From Nilaparvata lugens (Eukaryota > Arthropoda > Insecta > Hemiptera > Delphacidae), in NCBI RefSeq assembly GCF_014356525.2, contig NC_052505.1:17182135-17246134 (forward strand): 64,000 nucleotides of DNA, read 5' to 3'. The stretch's first letter is position 1; each line of letters begins with the position of its first letter. Positions 21,299 through 34,814 of this stretch are shown piece by piece. Below the pieces are notes generated by a model, which was not told the DNA's origin, did no database searches, and was given only the letters and a program-made list of their open reading frames with translations. Made by a program: the position numbers and the translations under genes.

Positions 21299-21918
21299 GG
21301 TATAGAAGTAGGATCATTGTGTATTTATTATTAATAGTGTGCATTATTGCAGAATTTGAATACATCCATAAGCCTCAGCAATTTGTCAAAATATGAAAAT
21401 TTTTTACTACTGATTTACCCATGTAGTTGAAAACCCAACTTGAGTTGCGACTATTACACAATCAATCAGATACATTTAACTGGTCAACAAAATCAATTCA
21501 TTCTCTTCTCAGTTATAATTTTATTTCATTAATAATAAGGGAAACCACATCAAGCCCCGAAGGGGTTTCTTATACCAATAAAAGTAGGCACATTATGTTC
21601 AGTATAACAAGGTATAGAAGTAGGATCATTGTGTATTATTAATAGTGTGTATTATTGCAGAATTTAAATACATCCATAATCCTCAGCAATTCGTCAAAAT
21701 AACAACATGTTTGACTTTTGGTTTACAGATGCAGTTGAGAACCTAACTTGAGTTACAACTATGACAGAATCTAACAGAAAAATTTAACTGGTCAACAAAA
21801 TCAATTCATTCTCTTCTCAGTTATAATTTTATTTCATTAATAATCAGGGAGACCACATCAAGCTCCGAAGGGGTTTCTTCTACCAATAAAAGTAGGCACA
21901 TTATGTTCAGTATAACAA
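21299..21918. repeat. About 312-bp tandem duplication, two copies
   Basis: GGTATAGAAGTAGGATCATT starts at 21,299 and 21,611. The end half of the unit (TTTAACTGGTCAACAAAATC through AAAGTAGGCACATTATG) is almost unchanged, while the middle has diverged with small indels. The start of a third unit is not present. Confidence 0.9.
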
Positions 21919-22824
21919 GGCTCGAACTCTCAATTTATCAAGTAAATTATTCAAACCCCAAAAATTCAAGGCTAGCAAAAGTGGTTTATTGAAAATTTCC
22001 AAATATGATCAAGAATATAAATTGAGTACTGTTAGAGCTTCCGTGAAAAGGGTGACTAATTTGGGAGCTTTTGGTTAGTAGCATAGAATAAAACAATATC
22101 AAGTATAAGATTGGTAGATTGGTATAGGTTTAAGTCTATTTGGTATAAAAATTTTCGTATAAGTTTCCTATGATTAGGAGCTCGAAAATAACATCCATAA
22201 TGTTCGGAACCCACCTAGATGTATGTGAATTAATCTCTTATTATAATCTTATCTTCATAACCACTTAAGCCCTTGTTTATTTTGACATAAACCTTGAAAA
22301 CAGCCCAGTGAATTTACACATTTTATTTGCTGATATTCTTGATGAGGAATTGTACTGAAGAAGAGGAAGATTTCAGTATTCACAGTTCTTGGGAAAAAGA
22401 GCCAATAGCACATCTTCTAATACGATGGTATTTTTCATACGATCTTGAGCCTCTTATTACAGACAGAATCGTAGTTACGAGGCTCGATAGCGTTTTTCAG
22501 GATGGAGAGCACGATAGTCAGGCCAAGGTGTAATAATGGGTCTGCCAGCTAACGTGTGAAGTGGATATTATTATGAGGCGAGGAGCGGCTCGTTATAATC
22601 GTGACTCCCCATAAGACATCTATTGAGTCGAGAATGCAAGCCAGATGGTACAGCATTCGAGAGGATGTTGAGGCAGTTTTTGGTTTATTGTAGGATACAA
22701 TAATAGTTCTGCAGCATGCATGATAAAACGGAGAGGTGGAATGAACATTTCAGTCGATACGATTAATACTTTGTGAGCCTTGTGCGCACACCACTGCGAA
22801 TTGAATGACGGCTAAGGTGACTAT
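21919..22824. other. Non-coding DNA
   Basis: No supported gene. A 68-codon plus-strand frame at 22,327-22,533 is acidic and has no splice context. Confidence 0.45.
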
Positions 22825-22936
22825 TTTTCAACCATTTAACCACGGGTTAGAAACTCTATTGCTGCCGTCACAGCACTGCATTTTCAACAATTTAACCACG
22901 GGTTAGAAACTCTATTGCTGCCGTCACAGCACTGCA
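22825..22936. repeat. 56-bp tandem duplication, two copies
   Basis: TTTTCAAC(C/A)ATTTAACC starts at 22,825 and 22,881. The copies are nearly identical. It is unrelated in sequence to the 56-bp duplication at 893. Confidence 0.95.
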
Positions 22937-23201
22937 TTGTGTAAAGTGCACAAGTACATCAATCCAGTACTTTATTATTGATTATTTTAGTACCATTTTG
23001 ATTTCAAACATTTTTCATGGTTCGGTACCCTGACAGTGAAAATGCATAGAATCGGAGAAAATTAATATACTGTATATTTTATCTCTTCCCTCTGATAGAA
23101 TCGGAATGCACTTACGATATTAATTATAGCCACATATTTCTTAGGTGGCTGCTGTGTATTAATCAATGTATTATTAAAAACACTGGAATGAATTGTGAAA
23201 T

Positions 23202-23359
23202 TGAATAAAAACACAAATATGTTGTCAAATTCTACACAGTTTTATTCGGTACACAACCATGGTTTCAAGTTGAGAATGTGACCGTTGTGTACAACCATGG
23301 TCGTGTACCGAATAAAACTGTGTAGAATTTGACAACATATTTTGTGTGTTTTCATTCAG
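23202..23359. mobile_element. 158-bp inverted-repeat element
   Basis: Arms of about 55 bp: TTGTCAAATTCTACACAG, then TTTTATTCGGTACAC and ACCATGGT on the left, with the complement on the right. The central loop is about 30 bp. Outer ends (TGAATAAAAACACA) also pair imperfectly. Typical MITE-like hairpin with no coding capacity. Confidence 0.85.
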
Positions 23360-23456
23360 TTATGGAATGGTTCTACAATATTGACAATGACGAATTGTAA
23401 AATTGTAGACTTGTTGAAACAACTGTATAACTGCACATACGAATGAGTTGAAACTG

Positions 23457-24074
23457 AAAATTTAGTTCAAGAAGTAGTAATTCAACTGGACTAATAGTTG
23501 TTTTATTAAAGTATAGAGGTGTTGGGTAAACTATCTACTCAAATATTACTCATAGCGATTGATAATAATAGACTTCAGTGCTTTGAATAATTTGAGAATT
23601 TCCAAAAAATGTCATTAAATCGCAGGATTATTAGTACGAGCAGAATTGATCAGTGGTATGAATGATTCTTAAGCCGCGTTTACACGTAAGTTAATAATAA
23701 AATGTTAATAGCTTATTCCTAATAGATTCTATTAGAATGAACGGTACTTGTCAAACACATATGATCATCATGTGCATGATAAGTTATGTTCAATCTAATA
23801 TAGAATCTATTGGGATTAAGTTATTAACATTTTATTATTAACTTACGTGTAAACGCGGCTTAAGAATCATTCATACCACAGATCAATACTGCTCATAACT
23901 CATAATCCTGCGATTAAATGATTTTTTTTTAAATTCTCAAATTATTCAAAGCACTGTAGTCTATTATTATCAATCGCTATGAGTAATATTTCAGTAGATA
24001 GTTCCCCAACACCTCTATACTTTACTAAAACAACTATTAGTCCAGTTGAATTACTATTTCTTGAACTAAATTTT
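23457..24074. repeat. 618-bp hairpin (long inverted repeat)
   Basis: Begins AAAATTTAGTTCAAG and ends with its exact complement. The arms are about 280 bp with scattered mismatches and small gaps, around a short central loop near 23,750-23,770. A TTAA-flanked MITE forms the inner part (23,669-23,863). Transcription across it would give a long self-complementary RNA. A fragment of the outer arm is found at 26,146-26,210. Confidence 0.9.
23669..23863. mobile_element. 195-bp TTAA-ended MITE at the hairpin centre
   Basis: Ends are TTAAGCCGCGTTTACACG and complement. The arms of about 85 bp pair through TAAGTTAATAATAAAATG. A further partial end, with the same AAGTTAT...GTGTAAACGC(A/G)GCTTTA pattern, sits just outside the large hairpin at 24,078-24,127. 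Confidence 0.8.
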
Positions 24075-24127
24075 AAGCATTAAGTTATCAACATATTGTC
24101 AATAACTTTGGTGTAAACGCAGCTTTA

Positions 24128-26572
24128 GTATAATATAGACTAACCATAGACAGCTTAACCATATAGACTACAATAATTGAAAGTGGAAGGGTATCAAATA
24201 CTATACAAATTTGATTCTTTGATCCATCACATGGATAGCAGTATTAGATGGCTTGACCTTTGTAATGTTTATATTGAGGGAAAGATTATGGTTTTTTCTC
24301 AATCCACATAATCTAAGATTCTTTGGAGTATACATGTCATGATAGTCATACACTGGATATTGAACCCAGGACAACAGCTTCTGCGATCCTGAGAAAAATG
24401 TAACAATGATACCAATATTCTACAAATCCAGCGTGAAGCGTGGTTGAATTGCTCTATAGAAACCAGAGTTTTCCAAAAAGAAAATGTTTCCAGTTTTCTG
24501 AGGAAAAATGGAAGGAATTTCTCATGCACACTCTATTAGTCACAGTTTCCATTATCATAGTAAGACCGTATCAAGGCGTGACGATACGTGATGACAATGG
24601 AAATTTCAATTTTTTATAACAACGCAATGTCATACTATATGTGGAAAATGCTCCGTATATAATCACTTCTTCATACGGTAGTCGGAGATTTCTTGATCAG
24701 TTGGTAGCCTACTCCAATTCTGTGTTGTATTTGTCGCTTCCATACTAGACTGAAGTAGTCTTAGTATCAAAAGTAATCTCAGTCTTATTTTATTCTATAA
24801 AAATTGCATCTCTTTTTATGCTATGAATGATAGTTTGGAGAATCATCAGACTAATTTACAATTTTACCACTTGACTGGATAAAAATTAAGAGTTACTCAT
24901 TTAAAAGGGTTAAACTTACAGTGATTATTCTGGAAACGTATATATATCCGAGAAGAACACGTACCTGAAAAAAATAAGATTCAATTTAATTTAAATAAAA
25001 TAAATTGATCAATGGGATTAAATCCAGTTAACTGATGTATTAATGTACCGAACAAAATCAGTTGACACTTTCGAAGTCGAAATTAGACTATTCAATCATT
25101 GCCATTGAATAGAGATTGGACTTAAGTTATGGAGCTATAAGTAATGTTACATGTATAGAAAAACATAAATTATCTTTAATGTAAGTTAATGTTAATGTAA
25201 ATTGATGTTATCGAAGTTGAACTAAGTTGTCGAATTTTCCAATTTTAATTGGATCTTGTTCTCATAATACTGTAATTTACATGCTAGAAACTATTTCTCA
25301 ATCCCAACGTAGAAACTAATTCTATCTATTGAGTAACTCAAATTAAAAAAGTATACAACAAGAGACTGTTGATACACGTGCATCACCTTCAAGTAAAGTT
25401 GAGTTGATAGATGCAACTAGTGAGAATTATTAGAGTACAATAAGGCTTTATTACAGTACAAAACAACAGCACATGATACAACACTTTAAAGTCTTAAAGT
25501 TAGTCACAGGAAGAACTCCAAAGTCTAAATACAGTTACTCGAACTCGAAAGTCTAGAGACTTGAACAAATTTTTTACTAGAAAAACGACCAAGTAAGAAA
25601 TTACCACCAACTCATTCACATAAGTCGCAAATAAAAGTGCAAGTGGAGTGATAGGAGGGATCTCCGAAATTCAAACTACAATCAGTGAGCAATCATGGGA
25701 CATGGGACAGGACCTTACTTAAAGCTGTAACAACCTGCAATTTTCCTACCCACTGAGGACCGTAATTTCACCATTAGAACCTTCCCAAATAGGAATCACT
25801 ACTATGTTATCTTTTCTATTCAACACACTAGTTCGAAGACAAACGCTCATCTGTTGACCTTCATATCACTGGACTATTAAGGCTAGATAACAGTTAATCA
25901 TAGTGAGTCCTAAATAAATTGTGTTTGTGGAGACCTGTAGACAATAAACATTAATAGTTTTCTGAGTTGTTTGAGTGATGTGGTAGAAATCCATTGTGAT
26001 ACAATTATTCCAATTTGAATTATTCAAGTCTAAATGGATAAGATTATACTAAGAATAATTCTTACCATAGATACCTTACCATTCTTAATATAATACCATA
26101 TATATTAATACATTCTTAATATATTACCATAATTCTTACCATTATCAATAATGCTCATAACTCATAATCCTGCGATTTAATGACATTTTTTGAAAATTCT
26201 CAAATTAAATGCAAAAGAGTAAATATTTTCAAACCACTTATCTATTGAAACAATTTGATATACTGGTTCGATCATGACGTTTCAGGGACTTGTATATCAT
26301 GAAGGGTACATTAATTATTGGAATACAGTTCTATTCCTATTTCAGATGTCTATTATACAAAGAACAGTTTCAGTTAAACGCATATTTGAAATACGGTATT
26401 ATACATTGTAATACTATCTCATATCCTGTTTTTTCATACGAGTAGTATATGATCTTTTTATGATTTTAAATAGGTTAGTAGAAAAACGCAGATTTTGAAG
26501 ATATTTTGACAATGGAAAATAAAATAGCAAACCAAATTTTCCCCATTGAATCATCACTGATATCGTCATAGT
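24128..26572. other. AT-rich non-coding DNA with one dispersed-repeat fragment
   Basis: 26,146-26,210 matches the outer arm of the 23.46-kb hairpin (GCTCATAACTCATAATCCTG). Otherwise no gene or repeat is supported. Confidence 0.5.
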
Positions 26573-26672
26573 CTGTGGCCGACTACGTCCTTGAAATTCT
26601 TGTTGGAAGGGGGGCTAAAAATCAAATCTTGGTGGGTCCCAAAAAAGAGGGAATGGGCACCCTGTTACACAG
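26573..26672 (+). mobile_element. LINE 3' fragment related to 5640-5940
   Basis: ACGTCCTTGAAATTC, AAAATCAAATCTTGG and GGGTCCC match the 5.65-5.75-kb segment in order and spacing, with about three-quarters identity by eye. It is truncated on both sides. Confidence 0.5.
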
Positions 26673-29029
26673 TTGATCACATTGAACAACTATAGTATTT
26701 TAACTACTGTACTAGTATTTTCTGTATCAACATGGTGCTTTCGATGCTTCGTACGTTTCAACTTGTGAACCAATCGTAGCAAACCATAGGCATCCTCACG
26801 TATCCTACACCTTGCAGCTCCAGTCTCTATCTTCCAACACGAGTAGAACTAAATTCGATTTGCATGTCTCCATAATGAGTTAATTTGAAAATACAAATGC
26901 CTACTTATCAGTTGTGTTTCAACTTTGTATGTTGGGAGTGCTACATTCTCCTATGAGTATCTTAAGTGACTGTATTCAGCATTATCTTGACATGTGCTTC
27001 ACGTTCGATGTGTGCTAGGTGCATTGCACCAATAATGGCATCATGGAGAGATGAGTGCGCTGTACCGGTTTCAATAGAACTACGTGCTTTTCATACTCAC
27101 AAACCGGCGGTACATTCTTTCCTCTCACTCTTCACAGCTTCAGTATTTCACTTATCATGAGAGGTCTGTATTAATTCGGAAGAAATCGTCTTCTCAATAT
27201 TCAGTCTTCTATAATATAATAAAGGACCTAGTGCTGATAATGCTGACACAGAAAGCGGTTACGCGTTCCAAGCTCAGATTTCTTAGAAAGATATATAATT
27301 TACTAATTCTAACGGGGGAAAGAAACTATATGTAATATGTTTTGGTGGTTAAAAAGATAAAACAAAAAGTGAACAATCTATTATATAATTCAATGAATAT
27401 TTAACATATATTTACATTTAAACAATCAAGATTACTTTATTATAAGAAAACAATATTAAAATGAAATTAATGGGGAAAGTACTTGATGCTGCTAAAGATA
27501 CAATCTTTGTGGTTATGAAAAATTAAAAAAGAAAACTCAAAAGGGATAACACCTACCTTTTAAAGATGGCTTCCCCCTTTGGCATTCACTGGTTGAAGCG
27601 CGACGTTAATTATTAATTAAAAATCGAAATAACTGATCTAGTGAAATGGGTTCAGATCCCGTCTTATTCAATAATACAATATCTCTTTAAACTGCCCGAA
27701 CTGCAACAGGATAACGGTATTATAAAACAAGAGCAAAATCTATCCTTTTCAGCAGAACAGCCGGACTTCACTCACAGTCCTAACTAACGAACGAACTCTA
27801 CCACAAAAGCTAAATTTTGGGTATTAATATAAACTCAGTCAATACCAAACATGAAAGCCATCACAAGTATATATTTCTATCTGTCGCACAAACGCACATT
27901 TGTTATTAAGAACAGAGAGAAGCTGACGTTGATATTGACAACAAATAAAATAAACAATCTTTCTGTCGATGACAAAGATTGTTCAAAGACAAAATACAGT
28001 TCATTGAACTTTTAATTTATAAACTCCAAAATCCTGAACAAAATGAGATAAATAAATGATTCATATATATGTCTCATATGAACAGGTGACAAAATTAATA
28101 TAAATTCACTTATATCGTTACTAATAAATACTGTATAGTATAAGCTTATAGTATAACTCTATAGTTACTAATCACTAATATATAGGTGGATTTCACATTC
28201 GAATCAATCAAGATTAAGTTATATTCATATTCTATCCCTTTATAATATTATATATAAAGTAGATTTTAACTTGTAATAAATCAATAAAGAAGAAATCTTC
28301 AATTCTAATGATGAATGCCCATTTAGCTTTGATAAATACTGACTCCATTTCAGTTGAGATTTCCCTATTACTTATCTTGAACTATATCAAGGATGGTATT
28401 TCACTATCCAATCAGACTCATAATATATCTCTAGTACTGTATTACATTTGTATCAGATAAGAGCTCCCTAAGCTTTAGCTCTAGGGAATAGGGATATCCC
28501 AAGTAAACGATATTGCAAACTTCCAGATAGTGGCCAGCATTATCTCTTCTCAGAAGTTAAGTGCATCCCCTTGTTCTTGGGGGTTGGATATTGTGGAATT
28601 CCCCCATTACTCAACTTAAATTATCAAGGGAGGTCGTGAAGGGTCATATTGAACCCGGTTTGGAAAGGAAATTAATGGTCTTCTACCGTGATTGTATTTT
28701 AATAGATATCTGATCGTTTCCAAGAATCGTCAAAAAACCGCAGATTCATGTAGTTACATTACAATGTATTATATTATCGAAACGCATATTTCATTCAATC
28801 TTCATCCTCAATGATTCTCCAAAATACATTGAATAATCTAGCTACATCGTTATTAATAATGGGTTAGGGTATCGAGCTTCCAGCATATATTGCAACTTAC
28901 ATAAATAAGGAAATCTGAATCTAAAATCTAAATCATCCAGGATCTGAGTTTGGATGTAACTGAAATACTATGTAGTCTACTACCAAATACATGATCAATC
29001 CTAATAAAAACAATATAAAACTCTTTAAG
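26673..29029. other. AT-rich non-coding DNA
   Basis: No supported gene or RNA. Short AT-only palindromes are common here but not informative. Confidence 0.5.
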
Positions 29030-29138
29030 CACCCTTTATTTTTTAAAAGAACTTTAAAACAGTTCAACAACTAGTTTCGGTGATCACACCATCGTCAGAT
29101 TATTAATTTATTGTTTTTATTAATTTGAAAAGTAGCCC
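29030..29138 (-). mobile_element. Short dispersed element with hammerhead-ribozyme-like core, copy 2
   Basis: Same order as copy 1: ACCCTTT end, then on the minus strand CTGACGA (29,092-29,098), the GGTG-TGAT-CACC stem and GAAAC (29,074-29,078), then the AAGTAGCCC end. The run from CTAGTTTC to CGTCAG is identical to copy 1 while the flanking parts are not, so the core is the conserved part. The sequence after GAAAC differs and does not give a clear helix III or helix I. Confidence 0.5.
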
Positions 29139-32100
29139 ATGTGAATAAAGTGTTTTTATGATCAATTCTATTTGTTCATAATATATTACTCATAGTTTTG
29201 TTATCTTACTATATAATACATACAAGCTTATGCTTTATGGGCCAGCATGTGGAAGTGTCAGAAGTGACTTGTCATAATTTATCTTACTATTGCTAGCTGC
29301 TAGTCATTAATAAGATTCTCTCGCATTCCCGTAGATTTTTAGTTATGTTGATGAGTGTATGTAAATGAATTAACGAGTCTCATTTCGATTTTATAAATAT
29401 TGTACTGAATTCATTTCAGATGTCTTTCACTATCCAATCAGACTCGTATCTCTAGCATACTCACTACGCTATCTCTAGTGTATCTCACTCCTCAAGCCGA
29501 ATTCTTGATTAACATATCACAGATGGAGATGTGCAGCGAGAAAATGAATTCCTGAAATAATTTTTAAAAAATCGAACAAAATTGGTCTCTTAAGGCTATG
29601 CATTTTTCCCTCTACCTTAGTGGGCGCAATAAGATCCATCTACCAAATGGTTGATTGTATAGTTTTCACGCTTCTTTCCTCCATAAAAAGGCAGGGGAAC
29701 CACGAGCATAACGAGTCAATATTTGTTCTGAACGAGCAATAAGCGAAAGAAAACAGTCTTGCTACGCCCTGACTTGAAATATGTGTTTATTGTACTCTCC
29801 ATAGTTTTTCTCTTTTTCCGATATGTCCTAAGTAAACATTTGCAGGTGCTCAGCCGTAACAGGCGCGATAGATGTCCTGTTCATGATGTCAGGTAGGTCT
29901 ATATAGATGACCTACAAAGGTCTAAATATGTCTATATAGATGAGACCTTACTATACATCCATAGACCGATATTTTCATAAGGCTCAAGAATATGAGAGTG
30001 GGTGAGCATATTTTAACGATCAACTTCATCCCACATTTAGGATACACAAGAATGATGGTTTCTTTAACCTATACAGCCCACCAACTACTCTTTGGAATGG
30101 TCTTATTCATGAGCGATGATGAAATGCCAAACACTACAATTACTTTGCAGGAGTTAGTCCGCACGAGAAAGATGCTATATCGAATGATGCTGTGTGATTT
30201 CAGGCACCCACAGTATCCACGAAGTTCCCAACATATCAATTTTCCAACATTAACAATTTTCCGGGTGATCATTATTGATTGTATAGATCTTAGTGATCAA
30301 AACACGAAATTTGAAACCCCTCAAGGGTTGTAGAGTTTCATATTTTAGAATATTCAACCATGAACCGTGAACTAGCGATATTTTGCAGACATGTTGGAAT
30401 ATACGAAATAAAAATTCAAATATGAAGGTTATCCTGATGACCTTCAGTTATCTTCTATGAATCTCTTTGGAAAATTATGTTTTAACACTAAAAAGACGAC
30501 TTGCACACATTATTTAACACTACACACAAAAAATACAATTTGCTCCTCACACAGTATATAACAACTGGAACACTCAAGGTTTCTGATATTCCAATGAAAT
30601 TTAAGTTCCAATTAGAATGAGTTAAAAGAAAACTTGCAGAATAATAAAAATATGAAAAACATGGAATATTCATATTCACTCACTAACAGAAGTATTCTTT
30701 CGATTCTCATGATATTCTTTGTCAGAAGTGGCTTTGAAAACGTTTTTTCGAACAAAACTGACGTTTCTTGTGATGCACCACATTAAGATTTTTTAGCTCA
30801 ATACCAGCTCATGAAGAATTCAATCTCTTTTTCAATATGAATTTCCAGGAGCTGAAGAAAAGAACTGAAAATTAGCCTCAAAACAGTCACGTTCTAATTG
30901 CAGCTTGGAATAGTCTCCACCGGAAGCAATTCTCTTCAAATATAATTCTCATTATTCCATGATTCGTTCTCCGAGATCTACGCGTTCAAGAACTGAAAAC
31001 TGGATTGGATTCCGTGCGAGCAGGTAGTTTACTATAGTGAGTGATAGCAGTCCCATTCTATGCTTGTCCGGAACATTAATAATGGCAATTTTTGTTGAAA
31101 AAAATTTGAATTTCACGTTTCAATCTCTTCGAATGAAAATTGACCAGGAGTCGGACATACCTTTTTTCCACTACGTGCAACACGTATCTCAGTAACATAC
31201 TTGATTTCATTTCATAAGACATACCATTCTCCCAATTATAATTTTCATCTCCTTACCGTGTAACCGTGCATTACTCTAGGTAGATCGAGTAATTTGGTAG
31301 GAAATTTCCTCACGCAAAAGACTTCCAGTTTCAGACTAGATTAGCTACAACAGTATGAAAGATTCGCCTCAATTATGACTGAGATCTCTGTAGCTGGCTG
31401 CTATGATTAAAAATTGATATTATGTAGCAGTATCATTAAGATAAGGAGTCTTTTTTCATGAGTTCCGTGTTAGATGATGAGGTGTAACTATAGTTCATGA
31501 TTGCTTGAAAAAATATGGAGATATGTTACAAAAAATGCTGGAAATATGAGAAAAGGAAGATCTTATTCTTTTTCTTCAATATATTGCAGGCAAGGCTTGA
31601 GACAATTCCGACTCACAATCAGAAAAAGAGTTAAACTTTCAATACCAGACCTGGGTGTTCCAAACCTAAACTTCATTCATTTACGTTGATTGCTTCAACT
31701 TATATTGTTCGACTGATTTCGACTATGTCTCTTTCAAACAGAGTTTTCAATTAGAATAGAAAATCATTTATTTATTATACAATTTTTTTTTATAAATTTC
31801 ATTTATTTACGATACAAATAGAACTGATGTTATATATATAACATTGGTAGATAAAATAATAAGGTAGCCCTTGTGCTATTTTTCTTCCAAATTCATAGGG
31901 TATATCCGGTATATTGTTATGCATCTACATAAATTGGCTATGACACAGTCCAAAATAGGGTTAGAGTTTCACGTGTACAATTTCTTTTATACAGTTTTAG
32001 TCCAAAATAAATATAAATTTTAAATTTATATAGCTAAAATTGAGAAATTAATAATAAATATTTCACTCAATCACCATTGAATACTAATAAGATACAACAC

Positions 32101-33473
32101 AAAATCTGTTGTATTGCTCCTGTTTTCTGAAATTGCCTTATCAGTTCAATATAACATTTCAGGCCCGGTTGCCCTGTGATTGAGTGCTAATTAAAGACGG
32201 TAATATTAATTTATCAGTTTCTCTTCTAATTGAAGAGATTTTCGAGCAGCCCGTCCTAAGTCTCATACTGTAATAATACTGTATACAATTCATTCAAATA
32301 TTTCATCTCCAATATATCACCATCCTGCAACTGGAATTCTAAGCATAAAAAACTGGTTGCGACGCGGAGGCTGCAGAGAACAGAAGCCTGACGGACGTGG
32401 GACGTGGGCAGGTATCGAATCGGGCAAGTGAGGAACAGGTCTACATCAGATCAGGCAAGTGTGAAACTTCACCCCTTGGCAACACCTGGCCGGCATGTTC
32501 ATATATGATGCACACTTTAAATCAATTACATGGACAATCGCGTATAAATTCCATTCCTTCCATCTGAACAATGGAATTTCGTGTAGAACATCGCCCACTC
32601 TCGCACGCCATCTTGGAACAGACCGTGGTAATTAGCATTTCACCACACAACGCATCATCTCTAGATGTATAAAGAATGTTACCTCCCTATTCCTCTGATC
32701 ACCTAACCTGTCATGTGAATCTAATAATATGCAGTCGGTATAATATTAAACGCTGTAATGATCCATCATTTGGGCATGAATAATTCTATCACGATAAAGC
32801 ATGAAGAAAATCTCGACTTCGAATTATGGTTCAAGTTTAAAATCGCGGGTACAGGTTGAGTATCGCCTGTATTATCGTCATGGTGGAATGGAATCAACGT
32901 TAGTTCATGTATGAAAGAGCGTTATAGAGGAGGGGAGGGGGAATTATCGGCTAATATCAATCAATTTCCAGTCTTGAGTCCGTTAATATACGTAACATAC
33001 ATGTTTCTCAAAAATTCAAGGTCTTAATTTTCATCGACCAAGAAGTTCGAGTAGATAATACACGTAATAAGTTCACGTTTCTCATGCGTAAGTTTACGTT
33101 TATCATGTTTCTCTCATACCGACCTCTTGAGCTTTCAAAAATCATCTTCCAATGAACTCAGAGGCCAATATGCAGCATCCAAGTTAACACTAATCTTGGC
33201 TTAAACGAAGATATGGTCACATCAATTACAATGTGTAGTACATTCAAAGCTGAAACAAATATCTGATTCACATCCGTGTTCTGTGAGCTAGTGCATATTG
33301 CCCTAATAAATTGACTAGTAGATCAAGAAAAAATATTCTATTTAAATAATAAAATTCTGATAGGACATCGAAGAACAGTATTTGAGTAACATAATAATGT
33401 TTTGATTATTGCCAATCAGGTTAATTTCACTGTTAAAGAAATTTAGTGCGGAGAAAATATATTTGAATTTTGT
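29139..33473. other. AT-rich non-coding DNA
   Basis: No supported gene. 32,340-32,480 is GC-richer. A possible GGCCCGGTTGC MITE half-copy lies at about 32,163. A frame of 113 codons on the plus strand at 29,992 has no splice context and no recognisable domain. Confidence 0.45.
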
Positions 33474-33839
33474 TTATGACTTGTACATGACTTTTTGATT
33501 TCCTTCCACTAACTGGATAGTGGAAGCCATATCATCAACCATAATTCCTGCGGAACAGAAAATGAGAAAGACTCTATCGTGCGTTTGATATGGAAATGAA
33601 TTGGAATAGGCCACGACGTTTCTCCGTAGGCATAATGGATGGTTACTGAAGCCCGAGGGGTGGGACTCATTTTGGATTTGGATAGACTGCGAATATAATT
33701 TGACTTATTCGAATCTCCGATTGGAATACGGCAGCTGATAACCTTGCATCTAACTTTGGGCAAAGAGAAATCGTTACTCACTTAATAATTCATATATGTT
33801 AAATAGGAGCTCGTTGCCTACACTATAATAATATCCCGT
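33474..33839 (-). CDS. Candidate terminal two-exon segment of an unknown host gene
   Basis: On the minus strand a strong acceptor (TTTTCTGTTCCGCAG) is followed by an open segment at 33,547-33,474 that reads IMVDDMASTIQLVEGNQKV and ends at a TAA. Upstream, 33,839-33,782 lies between a weak acceptor (AAAACAACAG) and a donor A|GTGAGT and reads SVGNELLFNIYELL. Joining the two keeps phase (one base left over, two taken up) and gives 43 residues up to the stop. The presumed intron is about 234 bp. An alternative is that the 90-codon frame open right across the region (33,509-33,781) is the real one. No polyadenylation signal is obvious. The family is not recognised. Confidence 0.25.
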
Positions 33840-33849
33840 CTGTTGTTTT

Positions 33850-34219
33850 TGTGGAAATGAATCAGACAGAGATGTAGGTGTAAGGTAGACGAGTAGAAAA
33901 CAATATGTTTTGCATATTTCTCTCTTATCTCATACAGAGATCTATTTTTGCATTCAAATCTTTATAAAGGGAACGTGATGGCTACCCTTTTAATTCATCT
34001 CATATCTTTAGATGTGGAGTTCTTTATTTTATTTCTTTATTCTCTATAAAATTCGTCATCTGTAGAGTAATCGTAAATATAACACTAGTGTCTTAGTTGG
34101 CACTTTCTCGCTAATTATTCTGGGATGAGCAATTAAACTAGGTTTTAGTATATTAAACGTTCTCTCTTTGAGAAATTTTCTCGTAATGAGCATCACATTA
34201 AGCTATTTCCAGTATGCTT
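33850..34219. other. AT-rich non-coding DNA
   Basis: No feature seen. Confidence 0.5.
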
Positions 34220-34367
34220 AGGGCCACATGCACAATCCACGTTCAACGCAAATCTACGATTAGGCTTGTAGGCTTGTTCGCATTTGATATAACGTGTTTT
34301 ATTCTAGGTTTAAACTAACATCTGATCCATCTCCGTTTAAACCGTGATGGTGCACATAAGCCTTATC
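34220..34367. mobile_element. Degenerate inverted-repeat MITE
   Basis: The left end AGGGCCACATGCACAATCC and the complement of the right end (AGGCTTATGTGCACCATCAC) align at roughly two-thirds identity. They carry TTAACG/TTTAAACG-type continuations. The pattern fits an old MITE, but the arms are weak. Confidence 0.4.
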
Positions 34368-34814
34368 CCTATAAACAGTGCACAAAGAGTTTAGAGTCAT
34401 GAGCATCTTACAAAACCTGTGAGATTCGACGACAATACTATGTGATCTACCCAATGATCAATTATATTTGTTAGTAGGCCTATTGAAAAAACATTGAAGC
34501 ATTGAGAAAATGTTCTATGTAAATGATAGCAATTTGGATGGAAATTTTGAAAGTGCAAAGGTGGTGGTTGAGGAATGAACGAGGTCTTAACTGTGACATT
34601 TCATTTCTGAAGCTAGGAAATAAAGACAATTCTACAGTGAGATCTACGTTATGGAGTTTGTGGAAGCTATAGGAACACATCGTTGCCACTTTCTCGTTTC
34701 GACTACCTCCTATAGATCATAGCAGTGATCCCAGCAATTTATCCCGGCTTGTCTGATCCAATATTTATTGTTGATCCTTGTTAATCAGCATGATCTGATT
34801 TTTTTATATTTCTA

